Shown here: positions 1 to 8,046 of the stretch, piece by piece
Position numbering within the stretch: the first letter of the stretch is position 1
Layout: each line of letters begins with the position of its first letter
Assembly (NCBI GenBank): GCA_049596955.1
Contig: JBMYMD010000011.1
Span: 7,188 to 71,187 of the forward strand
Source of the DNA: UBA3478 sp049596955
Lineage (GTDB): Bacteria; Bacteroidota; Bacteroidia; Flavobacteriales; Flavobacteriaceae
DNA: 64,000 nucleotides
Reading direction: 5' to 3'
Position numbers and translations under genes: made by a program
The notes under the pieces: model-generated
The model's input: the letters and a program-made list of their open reading frames with translations, nothing else
The model's database searches: none
Told to the model about the DNA's origin: nothing

Positions 1-11
1 ATCAATATAAT

Positions 12-842
12 TTAGTTTTCAGTAGTTGGCCTTCTGTATTTGTGAAAGGGTTGCTTTAATAATTCCCATAAATTTCCGTTCTTTTTAGCGTCTGGAAAGG
101 TATCTACCCCATACACCAAATTTTCAGCATTCATGGTTTTGTAGGTGCCAAATAGACGGTCCCAAATTGAAAATATGTTTCCGTAATTACTATCTGTGTA
201 AGGCAATTGATAATGATGGTGTACTTTGTGCATGTTGGGAGTAACTAAAATATAACTCAACCATAGATCGACCTTTTTAGGTAATATAATATTAGCATGC
301 CCAAATTGAGAAGCAGCAGCAGATAGTGTTTGATACAACATTATAACACCAATAGAAGCACCTGAAACCAAAATAGCCAAGGCAGTGAAAGCAACGCGCA
401 CAACGTTTTCTATAGGATGATGTCTGTTCGCTGTAGTAGCGTCAACATGATGATCAGAATGATGCACTAAATGAACCATCCACAAGGGTTTTATTTTGTG
501 CTCAGACCAATGCGCAAAATAAGCCCCTATTAAATCGAGAATTAGCAATCCACCAACAACCTGTAAAACAGTACTTTCAATTGGAAGCCAATGAAGAATA
601 CCAAATTCTGAGGCAGACACATAGTCTGAAGCAGCCACCAGGGCAAAAGCCAGTCCCATATTTACAACCCCAGTCATAACGGTAAAGAACAAATTGGGGC
701 CTGCATGCTTAAGTTTTTTGTACGGGATTCTAGAAAAAGGAACGATTCCCTCAATAATCCAAAAAAAGAATAACCCACCAGCAAGTATCAACGACCTGTG
801 TAAAGAAGGTATGGTTTCAAAATAAATAATAATCTTTTCCAT
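12..842 (-). CDS. Sterol desaturase / fatty acid hydroxylase family membrane protein
   Basis: A 276-residue integral membrane protein of the fatty acid hydroxylase superfamily, whose members use a di-iron centre held by histidine clusters to hydroxylate or desaturate lipids. The His clusters are visible: HWSEH, then HLVHHSDHH, NRHH and, near the C-terminus, HKVHHHY. Several hydrophobic segments lie between them. The substrate cannot be told; sterols are unlikely in this group, and carotenoid or fatty acid hydroxylation is possible. I chose the ATG at 842 over an upstream ATG at 887 because the latter lies inside the -7 box of the divergent queE promoter. The gene is the leftmost in the window and ends 11 bases from its edge. 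Confidence 0.85.
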   Translation of the reverse strand: MEKIIIYFETIPSLHRSLILAGGLFFFWIIEGIVPFSRIPYKKLKHAGPNLFFTVMTGVVNMGLAFALVAASDYVSASEFGILHWLPIESTVLQVVGGLLILDLIGAYFAHWSEHKIKPLWMVHLVHHSDHHVDATTANRHHPIENVVRVAFTALAILVSGASIGVIMLYQTLSAAASQFGHANIILPKKVDLWLSYILVTPNMHKVHHHYQLPYTDSNYGNIFSIWDRLFGTYKTMNAENLVYGVDTFPDAKKNGNLWELLKQPFHKYRRPTTEN

Positions 843-882
843 GCGGTAATATAAAAATAAATACGATACGAGTATAAGATTG

Positions 883-890
883 TACATTTG
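883..890 (+). promoter_or_regulatory. Bacteroidota -7 box (TACATTTG) for queE
   Basis: A perfect TAnnTTTG match ends 21 bases before the queE ATG at 912. No TTG is found at the usual -33 spacing, so only the -7 element is supported. The box lies in the short gap between two divergent genes and contains a TTG (888-890) that could be mistaken for a start codon. Confidence 0.55.
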
Positions 891-911
891 AAGGATAATA
901 ACCTCTTTTCA

Positions 912-1517
912 ATGCAATCAGATCAAGAATTTAGAGTTATGGAGCACTTTTACACCATTCAAGGTGAGGGTTACCATCAAGGGAAAGCCGCTTATTTTGT
1001 GCGTTTAGGGGGTTGTGATGTAGGTTGTCATTGGTGTGATGTAAAAGAGAGTTGGGACGGCGAAGCACACCCAATCATGTCTATAGAAGAAATAAGAGCG
1101 AATATCACTCAAAAAACTGATATTGTGGTAGTTACAGGAGGAGAGCCTTTGGTTTACCATTTGGCTGATTTTACCCAAAACCTTAAACAAAACGGTTACA
1201 GAACTCATATTGAGACCTCCGGAGCCTATGCACTCACCGGAACTTGGGATTGGATTTGTTTGTCTCCAAAAAAATTCAAATTACCGCAGGAAGAAATCTA
1301 CTCTGTGGCCAACGAACTGAAATGCATTGTCTACAACAAGCATGATCTAAGCTTTGCACAAGAACAAGCTCGTCTGGTTAAAGAGCATTGTCATTTATAC
1401 CTTCAACCTGAGTGGAGCACTAGAGAAAAAATGATGCCGTTGATTGTAGATTTCGTCAAAGAAAATCCACGATGGAGGGCTACCCTTCAAACTCATAAAT
1501 ATCTAGATGTGCCCTAG
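912..1517 (+). CDS. queE: 7-carboxy-7-deazaguanine synthase QueE
   Basis: A 201-residue radical SAM enzyme of the queuosine pathway. It converts 6-carboxy-5,6,7,8-tetrahydropterin to 7-carboxy-7-deazaguanine in the cytoplasm. The CxxxCxxC motif that holds the 4Fe-4S cluster is seen at Cys35, Cys39 and Cys42, preceded by FYTIQGEGYHQG, a strong family signature, and followed by VVVTGGEP for SAM binding. The start is the ATG at 912, not the in-frame TTG at 888, which is part of the promoter -7 box. The 3' end overlaps the convergent metalloprotease gene by four bases. Other que genes are not in the window. Confidence 0.95.
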   Translation: MQSDQEFRVMEHFYTIQGEGYHQGKAAYFVRLGGCDVGCHWCDVKESWDGEAHPIMSIEEIRANITQKTDIVVVTGGEPLVYHLADFTQNLKQNGYRTHIETSGAYALTGTWDWICLSPKKFKLPQEEIYSVANELKCIVYNKHDLSFAQEQARLVKEHCHLYLQPEWSTREKMMPLIVDFVKENPRWRATLQTHKYLDVP

Positions 1518-2317
1518 CGACCTCCTAAAGATTTCAAATCTAATTGGCACTCCGGACCCAGTAAAGGAACCGGCTCAAGTCCCATAGCCGTTCTACTTGA
1601 CATAATATTCATCATATCAGTATTAAAGTTGAGCTCTGCGACCATTAAACAATTCTCCTCATTACAGTGATTCTCATCGTCAGGTGCACTATGATCGGCT
1701 CCTTCACGCTCGCTCCCTAAATTGACTAAACCAAAAAGGTGACCGAATTCATGTTGAATGACTGCTGTTTCAACATCTGCCCTTGTAATAGGCAGGGTGG
1801 TCTTATCGGCAAGAAGTCGAATTGATTTTTGAAAGAAAACCATCGATGTGTTGTAATAAACAGCTCCTAAGACAAAACGGTTTTGACTCGGCACATCTAG
1901 GGTGGAACCTGCATCAGTAAAATACATGTAAAGGCTTAATGTTTTTCCGTCATTATAAACAGTTCGATACTCATTTTCTAACTCAGCAATTTTGTTGTAG
2001 TTCATGCTTTCAATATTAGTTGAAGCAACGCTTTTGTAGGTGATCTGAATATCTGTCTTAAAGGTGAATGTCTCTAACCATTGGCGAAATCGATCAATTG
2101 AACCTGGTGTTGGTTTGTAAGTGTCCACGTGAACGATTTCGATATGTAGTTTGTCAAAATTATCGTTGTTCAAAAAGTCTGCTGCGCTTGTTCCAATAGA
2201 CTGCCTATTTTCTACCTTAGAAACAATGGGGTCAGTCGTTTCAGATTCATTATCCGAATTTTTTGAACATGAAATCAAAATGATTCCAACTGCGAAAAGT
2301 AATTTTAAATTTCTCAT
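1514..2317 (-). CDS. Lipoprotein zinc metalloprotease with archaemetzincin-like motif
   Basis: A 267-residue putative lipoprotein: a short N-terminal hydrophobic stretch ends in LISC with Cys17 as the likely lipidation site, so the protein should sit in the envelope. The zinc motif HEFGHLFGLVN is at 189-199. Downstream is HCNEENCLM at 217-225, which matches the HCx4CxM half of the archaemetzincin signature; here it is separated from the first half by about 18 extra residues. His217 is therefore a candidate third zinc ligand (inference). Flavobacterial genomes carry similar proteins annotated only as membrane metalloproteases. The start overlaps the stop of the upstream methyltransferase gene by ATGA, so the two are probably cotranscribed. 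Substrate unknown. Confidence 0.7.
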   Translation of the reverse strand: MRNLKLLFAVGIILISCSKNSDNESETTDPIVSKVENRQSIGTSAADFLNNDNFDKLHIEIVHVDTYKPTPGSIDRFRQWLETFTFKTDIQITYKSVASTNIESMNYNKIAELENEYRTVYNDGKTLSLYMYFTDAGSTLDVPSQNRFVLGAVYYNTSMVFFQKSIRLLADKTTLPITRADVETAVIQHEFGHLFGLVNLGSEREGADHSAPDDENHCNEENCLMVAELNFNTDMMNIMSSRTAMGLEPVPLLGPECQLDLKSLGGR

Positions 2318-3033
2318 AGCCTAGAGATACGAGCTAAATAGTGATAATCCTCTAGCTCCAGAAGCCTTTCACATTTTAACCCAATAGAATTACAAATATC
2401 TCTCAATATTTCAAAGCCAACAAATAACCAATCAAAACTTGTTGTTAAATCTTTATAGCTTGTGGTATAGGTCAAATCTCCGTGATAGTTTTGATCAGCT
2501 GGAACCCAGAAACCCTCATCACCTCCGTTTTCATATAAATAGCGCAGGTCTGCAGAATCTGCCAAAATAAAACCGTCCTTATCGAGATGTTGCACTAATT
2601 TTAGTAGGAACGAAGAGAGTTCATTTAAGCGACCAGCTAGTCCCAGACCATTCATCATCAACAAAATAGTTTGGTAAGTTGTTTCTACTTTTAGGTTTTG
2701 CCAGCATAGGCAATAAATTTCTTGTACTCCTCTTTTGAGGGCAATGTCAACGCATCCCTGAGATGTATCAATACCTACGGCTTTGATTTGTTGCTCTTGC
2801 AAATGCAGCAAGTGGTTTCCAACACCGCATCCTATGTCTAAGACCGGTGAAACACATAATTGCAAGGCTTTTTGCTCTAGATCATTCATTTGTTCCAATG
2901 GCCGAAAAAAATAAGACATTGGGATGTAATCAATATCCCCTAGTGAAGATTTGGTCGTAATTTGCAGAGCGTTGTCATTGGTTTCAAAATAATCCTTGGC
3001 CGCTGCACCAAAAACGTCGTCAATGGTATTCAT
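2314..3033 (-). CDS. Class I SAM-dependent methyltransferase
   Basis: A 239-residue protein with a Rossmann-fold methyltransferase core. Motif I reads DIGCGVGN at 66-73 and the acidic residue ending strand 2 is Asp89 in AVGIDTS; together these form the SAM pocket. The substrate is not apparent: the N-terminal 60 residues and the C-terminal part carry no motif I recognise. It is translationally coupled (ATGA overlap) to the metalloprotease lipoprotein, and is divergent from the cysteine-cluster gene at 3067. A functional link to the protease is only suggested by the overlap. Confidence 0.75.
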   Translation of the reverse strand: MNTIDDVFGAAAKDYFETNDNALQITTKSSLGDIDYIPMSYFFRPLEQMNDLEQKALQLCVSPVLDIGCGVGNHLLHLQEQQIKAVGIDTSQGCVDIALKRGVQEIYCLCWQNLKVETTYQTILLMMNGLGLAGRLNELSSFLLKLVQHLDKDGFILADSADLRYLYENGGDEGFWVPADQNYHGDLTYTTSYKDLTTSFDWLFVGFEILRDICNSIGLKCERLLELEDYHYLARISRL

Positions 3034-3066
3034 ACTACAATAATTGAGTGCTTAAATTCAAAAGAA

Positions 3067-3561
3067 ATGAAGCAAGACCTTGTAAAGCTAAGAGAAAAAG
3101 CAGAACAAAAGGCTGATGAGCATCGCTCCTTTTTCGAAGTAGTTTCAAAAAATCCACCAAAATCATATGATCAAAATTGTAAGGATATTCACGATGCTGT
3201 TTTTGAAAATACAAATTGTTTGGAATGCGCAAATTGTTGTAAAACCACAGGTCCGTTGTTTACCACAAGGGATATCGATCGCATATCGAAACACCTCAAC
3301 TTGACTCCACATCAATTTGTTAAAGAGTATCTCAAAAAAGACGAAGATGGTGATTGGGTGCTACAAACATTACCCTGCTCTTTCTTAGATAAAGACAATA
3401 GATGCACGATTTACGAGCATCGTCCTCAGGCGTGTCGCGAATATCCTCATACTGATCGCATCAAAAATTATGAAATTAAAGACATTACATTGGAAAACGT
3501 CAAAATATGTCCAGCAGCTTTTGAAATCGTAGAAAGGATGCGTCTAAAAATAAGTGTATAA
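3067..3561 (+). CDS. YkgJ-family cysteine cluster protein
   Basis: A 164-residue protein of the YkgJ / zinc- or iron-chelating family. The cysteine signature is CLECANCC, followed by CSFLDKDNRC, then ACREYP and a final Cys in KICPAAF. The family is thought to bind an Fe-S cluster or zinc; the cellular role is unsettled. I chose the ATG at 3067 because the longer reading frame back to 2962 would run into the divergent methyltransferase gene. The N-terminal 45 residues are charged and helical in character. Confidence 0.8.
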   Translation: MKQDLVKLREKAEQKADEHRSFFEVVSKNPPKSYDQNCKDIHDAVFENTNCLECANCCKTTGPLFTTRDIDRISKHLNLTPHQFVKEYLKKDEDGDWVLQTLPCSFLDKDNRCTIYEHRPQACREYPHTDRIKNYEIKDITLENVKICPAAFEIVERMRLKISV

Positions 3562-3585
3562 ATCTATTCATTTCCTTATTTCAAT

Positions 3586-3593
3586 TAAATTTG
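3586..3593 (+). promoter_or_regulatory. Candidate -7 box (TAAATTTG)
   Basis: A perfect TAnnTTTG match lies 16 bases before the ATG at 3610, in the 48-base gap after the cysteine cluster gene. No TTG sits at the usual spacing upstream. It probably drives the three-gene operon 3610-5401. Confidence 0.4.
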
Positions 3594-3609
3594 CATCATC
3601 TTTTACACT

Positions 3610-4137
3610 ATGAGGAAAATCATTTTTATAGGAGTTTTGGTGACGATCATCAGCTCTTGCAGCTCGAACAAGGAATTCGAAATTACTGAGGACAGCATTG
3701 GCCTGATTTCAAAAACAACCTTGTTATCAGAAATAGAAACACTTTACGCAAAAGACTCTGTAGTTGTCAATGGAACTTCTAACAGCATTGAGAAAATCGA
3801 TGTTTACCAAGGCGAAAACCTGCTATTCAGCCTCAGTCCTAAAACTGAGAATCCTGAACAAATTGGAACCGTTAAAATAGAAGATTCTCGATTTGAAATT
3901 AAAGGAAGTGGTATTTCTTTGAGTTCTACATTTCAGGAAATCCAATCAGAAATGGAAATAGATAAGATTATACCTACGGCTATGAGCGCGTCTATCTTTA
4001 TTAAAAATTCACCATTTTTATTTGCTATTGACAAGGGAAACCTTCCTGAATCCATAAAATACGGATATGACCCAATAGAAAAAACCCAAGTAACCGAAAG
4101 TACGCCAATAAAGTACTTTTTTATCAGTTGGGAATGA
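3610..4137 (+). CDS. Putative lipoprotein of unknown function
   Basis: A 175-residue protein I do not recognise. It opens with a basic-hydrophobic signal that ends in ISSC, making Cys17 the probable lipidated residue. The rest is mixed charged sequence with no visible catalytic motif and no further membrane segment. It is the first of three genes joined by ATGA overlaps: this lipoprotein, an alpha/beta hydrolase and a VOC protein. The tight coupling suggests joint expression, but no shared pathway is evident. Confidence 0.65.
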   Translation: MRKIIFIGVLVTIISSCSSNKEFEITEDSIGLISKTTLLSEIETLYAKDSVVVNGTSNSIEKIDVYQGENLLFSLSPKTENPEQIGTVKIEDSRFEIKGSGISLSSTFQEIQSEMEIDKIIPTAMSASIFIKNSPFLFAIDKGNLPESIKYGYDPIEKTQVTESTPIKYFFISWE

Positions 4138-4985
4138 ATCTAAAAAAAGTGATTCCACTGGTTTATGGCCAGTTTTTAAATGTTCTCTCTTTATTTTTTC
4201 CAACTCTAGCGGGTAATAAAGCCTTGTACATTTTTGCGAAAGTCCGCAAAGGAAAACTTGAAAGTAATCAATTACCCAAATTGTTGCAGGAAGGTTTAGC
4301 CGAAAAAATACAGTGTAATGGTCACTCTATTCAGTCATATCGCTGGAAAGGAACTGGTCCTTCGGTGCTTTTATTGCACGGCTGGGAGAGCAATTCCAAT
4401 AGATGGAGAAATTTAATTACTGTTTTAAAAGAAAAAGAATACGATATTCATGCCATTGACGCTCCTGCTCACGGTTTGTCTTCGGGTGAGTACCACTTTT
4501 TACCAAACTATGCCGCAGCCTTTCATCAGATCTTAAAGAAATATGAAATTAGACACCTCATTGGACACTCCATGGGGGGTATGGCTTGTATGTACGAATT
4601 TTATCATCATGAACATCCTAGTGTGAAGAACATTATCACCATGGGGTCTCCTTGTGATTTTTCCCTTGTAGTAAGTGATTTTCAATCCATCCTTAAATTT
4701 AACAATAGGGTACTGAAAGCTTTAGATAAGGTTGTTCGTTTAAATGTGGGTTATCACATAAACGAGTTCAGTAGCGCACAATTTTGTGAAAAAATTCAAC
4801 AAAATGGGTATCTTTTTCACGATGAAAAAGACCTTCAAATACCAATAAGTCAATCACAAAAATTACACAAACACTGGAAGACAAGTGAACTCATAACATT
4901 TAGCGGTTTTGGACACAGTTTACATCAAAAAGAAGTCATTAAAAAAATAGTAGCTTTACTCGACCAGACAAAATATAACTCATGA
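4134..4985 (+). CDS. Alpha/beta hydrolase
   Basis: A 283-residue alpha/beta-hydrolase fold protein. The oxyanion HGW motif is at 82-84, the nucleophile elbow GHSMGG places the catalytic Ser at 146, and a C-terminal FGHSLH supplies the candidate catalytic His. There is no signal peptide. The hydrophobic first 25 residues may form a lid or membrane-associating helix. The ATG at 4134 overlaps the preceding stop as ATGA; the in-frame TTG six bases earlier is less likely. The ester or amide substrate cannot be inferred. Confidence 0.85.
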   Translation: MNLKKVIPLVYGQFLNVLSLFFPTLAGNKALYIFAKVRKGKLESNQLPKLLQEGLAEKIQCNGHSIQSYRWKGTGPSVLLLHGWESNSNRWRNLITVLKEKEYDIHAIDAPAHGLSSGEYHFLPNYAAAFHQILKKYEIRHLIGHSMGGMACMYEFYHHEHPSVKNIITMGSPCDFSLVVSDFQSILKFNNRVLKALDKVVRLNVGYHINEFSSAQFCEKIQQNGYLFHDEKDLQIPISQSQKLHKHWKTSELITFSGFGHSLHQKEVIKKIVALLDQTKYNS

Positions 4986-5401
4986 AACTCTCTCCATTTC
5001 ACTTAGCCATTCCCGTAGACGATGTTGCAAAAGCAAGAGCATTTTATACCCAAACCTTAAAGTTTGAAGAAGGTAGAAGCAGTGATCATTGGGTAGATTA
5101 CAATTTCTTTGGACACCAACTCGTCATTCATTATAAACCAAAACAAGAAACAGAAATCTACACCAATCCAGTTGATGGAAAAGATGTTCCTGTTCCACAT
5201 TTTGGAGTTGTTCTAGACTGGGAACAATTTTGGGAATTTGCAAATACTTTAAAAGCGGCAGCCATTGAATTCATCATCCCTCCCTATATTCGATTTGAAG
5301 GAGAAGTTGGCGAACAAGCTACCCTATTTTTCAAAGATCCCTGTGGAAACGCCTTGGAATTCAAGTCGTTTAAAGATATGACTCAGTTATTCGCCAAGTA
5401 A
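4982..5401 (+). CDS. VOC (glyoxalase/bleomycin resistance) family protein
   Basis: A 139-residue protein of the vicinal oxygen chelate superfamily. Paired beta-alpha-beta modules are recognisable from FHLAIPVDDVAKARAFY at the start and from HFGVVLDW and GNALEFKSF in the second half. His and Glu at these positions are the usual metal ligands. Family members include dioxygenases, isomerases and lyases, so the reaction is not determined. The ATG overlaps the hydrolase stop codon (ATGA), making it the last gene of a three-gene operon. It ends two bases before the convergent HNH gene. Confidence 0.85.
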   Translation: MKLSPFHLAIPVDDVAKARAFYTQTLKFEEGRSSDHWVDYNFFGHQLVIHYKPKQETEIYTNPVDGKDVPVPHFGVVLDWEQFWEFANTLKAAAIEFIIPPYIRFEGEVGEQATLFFKDPCGNALEFKSFKDMTQLFAK

Positions 5402-5403
5402 TC

Positions 5404-5766
5404 TCAAAAGAGTGTATCTGATTTACGCTCGTTACAGCTTTTACAAAGCAGCCTGAGGTTTTCAATTTCATGCCCTCCACCCCTAGAAAAAGGAAAAATA
5501 TGATCAATCGTTAGGTCTGATTTTTGTCCGCAGCGCACGCAGCAATGATCATCTCTATTCAAGACAGCCTTACGCCTGGAAGCTGGAATTTTACGATTGC
5601 GCTTTTCTTTAGAGCGCTGCTTTATGAGCCCTACCTCAACGCCCAATTGATCTGCATAACGCTGTTGAGCCTTTATAATTCGACGCTGCATTCGATAAGT
5701 AGCACCCAGCATGATAGCAGCGAGGATAATGATAAAGATAAAAGCTGATAAAAAAATCGTAATCAA
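5404..5766 (-). CDS. Membrane-anchored HNH endonuclease-like protein
   Basis: A 120-residue protein with an N-terminal membrane segment (about residues 3-20) and a C-terminal HNH nuclease domain. The nuclease features are Cys76 and Cys79, Asp88-His89 in DHIFPFSRGG, Asn103, then Cys108, Cys111 and Asn112: the McrA-like zinc-stabilised form. Arg/Lys residues just after the membrane segment predict that the nuclease faces the cytoplasm. The start is a TTG at 5766 overlapping the folD stop (TTGA). ATG codons at 5712 and 5691 would remove most of the membrane segment, so the true start decides whether it is anchored. DNA target and role are unknown. Confidence 0.7.
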   Translation of the reverse strand: MITIFLSAFIFIIILAAIMLGATYRMQRRIIKAQQRYADQLGVEVGLIKQRSKEKRNRKIPASRRKAVLNRDDHCCVRCGQKSDLTIDHIFPFSRGGGHEIENLRLLCKSCNERKSDTLF

Positions 5767-6644
5767 GACAGTTGATAACGCTGGTAAGCCAGTAGAGTAT
5801 TCTGTAATAGCATAGCTATGGTCATAGGACCAACTCCACCAGGAACAGGGGTAATATGCGAAGATTTTGGAGCCACCTCATCGTAATCGACATCACCAAC
5901 TAGTTTGTATCCCTTGGCACTACTTGGATCATCTACCCTTGTAATTCCAACGTCAATAATCACAGTTCCTTCACTAACCATATCGGCCTTCAAAAAATTA
6001 GGGATTCCCAATGCGACAACAATGATATCCGATTGCAATGACAACTCTTTTAAGTTTTTAGTTCGGCTATGTGCCAAGGTAACAGTGGCGTTGGCAAAAG
6101 GCTTTTTCTGAGACAGCAAAATACTCATTGGTCTACCCACAATATTACTTCGACCTACAACAAGCACATTTTTACCTGAAGTTTCGATCTCATAGCGCTC
6201 TATGAGTTGCATAATACCAAAAGGGGTTGCTGAAATAAAACTATCCATTTCTAAAGCCATTCGACCAAAGTTTGTTGGATGAAATCCGTCCACATCCTTT
6301 TTGGGGTCGACCGCTAATAATATTTTCTCTTCGTTTATTTGAGAGGGTAATGGCAGTTGAACGATAAAACCATCAATAGCATCATCAGTGTTTAAAGCTT
6401 GAACCTGATGTAAAAGTTCTTCTTCGGTTGTAGAATCCTTGAGACGAATCAATGTAGATTCAAAACCCACTTTTTCGCATGCTCTAACCTTATTTTTGAC
6501 ATAAGTCATTGAGGCTCCATCTTCACCGACTAAAACGGCCGCAAGATGCGGAGGCCTTTTATTCAGATTGATGATGTTAGTCACCTCGGCAGCAATCTCA
6601 TCTTTGATGTCTGCACTTGTTTTTTTTCCATCTAGTAATATCAT
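5763..6644 (-). CDS. folD: Bifunctional methylenetetrahydrofolate dehydrogenase/cyclohydrolase FolD
   Basis: A 293-residue cytoplasmic enzyme that oxidises 5,10-methylene-THF to methenyl-THF with NADP and hydrolyses it to 10-formyl-THF. Family signatures are complete: YVKNK with catalytic Lys52, the IVQLPLP stretch, KDVDGFHP, the dinucleotide-binding GRSNIVGRP and the C-terminal PVPGGVGPMTIAMLLQNT. Length matches the family. It follows ffh by 11 bases on the same strand and overlaps the HNH gene. It supplies one-carbon units together with gcvP (57342) and feeds purine synthesis (purK, purE), though those lie elsewhere in the window. Confidence 0.97.
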   Translation of the reverse strand: MILLDGKKTSADIKDEIAAEVTNIINLNKRPPHLAAVLVGEDGASMTYVKNKVRACEKVGFESTLIRLKDSTTEEELLHQVQALNTDDAIDGFIVQLPLPSQINEEKILLAVDPKKDVDGFHPTNFGRMALEMDSFISATPFGIMQLIERYEIETSGKNVLVVGRSNIVGRPMSILLSQKKPFANATVTLAHSRTKNLKELSLQSDIIVVALGIPNFLKADMVSEGTVIIDVGITRVDDPSSAKGYKLVGDVDYDEVAPKSSHITPVPGGVGPMTIAMLLQNTLLAYQRYQLS

Positions 6645-6655
6645 CTTTGTAATTT

Positions 6656-8002
6656 TTAAGACATTCGTCCTGGTCCTCCCTGTTGTTGCATCATTCGCAT
6701 CATATTTCTTGCGCCGCCCCCTTGCATCATTTTCATCATCTTACTCATTTGAGTAAACTGTTTTAAGAGCTGATTGACCTCTTGAATACTTCTACCACTT
6801 CCCATAGCGATGCGTTTTTTACGAGATGAATTTAGTAGTGAGGGATTAGAGCGCTCCTTAGGTGTCATACTATGAATTATAGCCTCGATATGTTTAAAGG
6901 AGTCATTGTCCACATCCAAATCTTTGGTCATTTTACCCATTCCAGGAATCATTCCCATCAAATCTTTCATATTCCCCATCTTTTTAATTTGTTGAATCTG
7001 AGATAAGAAATCATCAAAGCCAAATTTGTTTTTAGCAATTTTTTTCTGGAGTTTACGAGCCTGTTCTTCATCGAATTGTTCTTGTGCTCGTTCGACAAGT
7101 GAAACCACATCACCCATACCTAGTATACGGTCAGCCATTCGATCCGGATGAAAGACATCAAGTGCTTCCATCTTTTCTCCAGTACCGATGAACTTAATGG
7201 GTTTATCAACCACAGACTTAATAGACAAGGCTGCTCCACCTCGAGTATCACCATCTAACTTGGTCAAAACCACACCGTCAAAATTCAATAAATCGTGAAA
7301 TGCCTTCGCCGTATTTACAGCATCTTGACCGGTCATAGAATCCACCACAAAAAGCGTTTCATCAGGGCGAGCCTCATCATGGATTGCTTTAATTTCATCC
7401 ATAAGCTCCTGGTCCACAGCTAATCGACCAGCGGTATCTATGATGACCACATCATTTCCATTGGTTTTTGCCTGAGCAAGCCCTTCTTTCGTAATGATTA
7501 TTGGGTTTTTTTCTTCTGTATTTGCGTAAACGTCAACACCTATTTGGGCTGCGAGGATACTCAATTGTTCTATAGCCGCAGGACGATACACATCACATGC
7601 GACAAGAAGTGGCTTTTTTGCTTTCTTAGTCTTAAGGTAATTCGCTAGTTTTCCTGAAAAAGTTGTTTTACCCGAACCTTGTAAACCAGCCATTAATACA
7701 ACTGAAGGTTTTTGCTGTAATTCTAAGCCGACGCTTTGTCCGCCCATTAACAAGGCCAACTCATCGCGAACAATTTTAACCATTAACTGACCCGGCTGAA
7801 GAGAGTTTAAAACCTCCTGTCCGAGTGCCTTTTCCTTCACAGCATTGGTGAACGCCTTAGCCGTTTTAAAATTGACATCGGCATCCAAAAGCGCTCTTCT
7901 AATGTCTTTGAGCGTCTCTGCGACATTGATTTCATTAATCTTTCCTTGGCCTTTTATTCGTTTAAAGGCGCCTTCGAGTTTCTCACTTAAATTTTCGAAC
8001 AT
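6656..8002 (-). CDS. ffh: Signal recognition particle protein Ffh
   Basis: The 448-residue GTPase subunit of the signal recognition particle, which binds signal sequences on nascent membrane proteins and delivers them to the receptor FtsY. An N domain (about 1-90) is followed by the G domain with GLQGSGKT at 106-113, DTAGR and TKLDGDTRGG, then a methionine-rich M domain. The extreme C-terminus is Met/Gly-rich (NMMRMMQQQGG), as in many bacterial homologues. It lies just upstream of folD on the same strand. Confidence 0.97.
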   Translation of the reverse strand: MFENLSEKLEGAFKRIKGQGKINEINVAETLKDIRRALLDADVNFKTAKAFTNAVKEKALGQEVLNSLQPGQLMVKIVRDELALLMGGQSVGLELQQKPSVVLMAGLQGSGKTTFSGKLANYLKTKKAKKPLLVACDVYRPAAIEQLSILAAQIGVDVYANTEEKNPIIITKEGLAQAKTNGNDVVIIDTAGRLAVDQELMDEIKAIHDEARPDETLFVVDSMTGQDAVNTAKAFHDLLNFDGVVLTKLDGDTRGGAALSIKSVVDKPIKFIGTGEKMEALDVFHPDRMADRILGMGDVVSLVERAQEQFDEEQARKLQKKIAKNKFGFDDFLSQIQQIKKMGNMKDLMGMIPGMGKMTKDLDVDNDSFKHIEAIIHSMTPKERSNPSLLNSSRKKRIAMGSGRSIQEVNQLLKQFTQMSKMMKMMQGGGARNMMRMMQQQGGPGRMS

Positions 8003-8046
8003 AGAAGTCTTCTTTTGGGTCGTAAAAATACAAAGTTTAAACGATG

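Noticed and set aside
2962..3066. N-terminal extension of the cysteine-cluster protein
   Set aside because: It runs into the divergent methyltransferase gene; the ATG at 3067 fits the gap.
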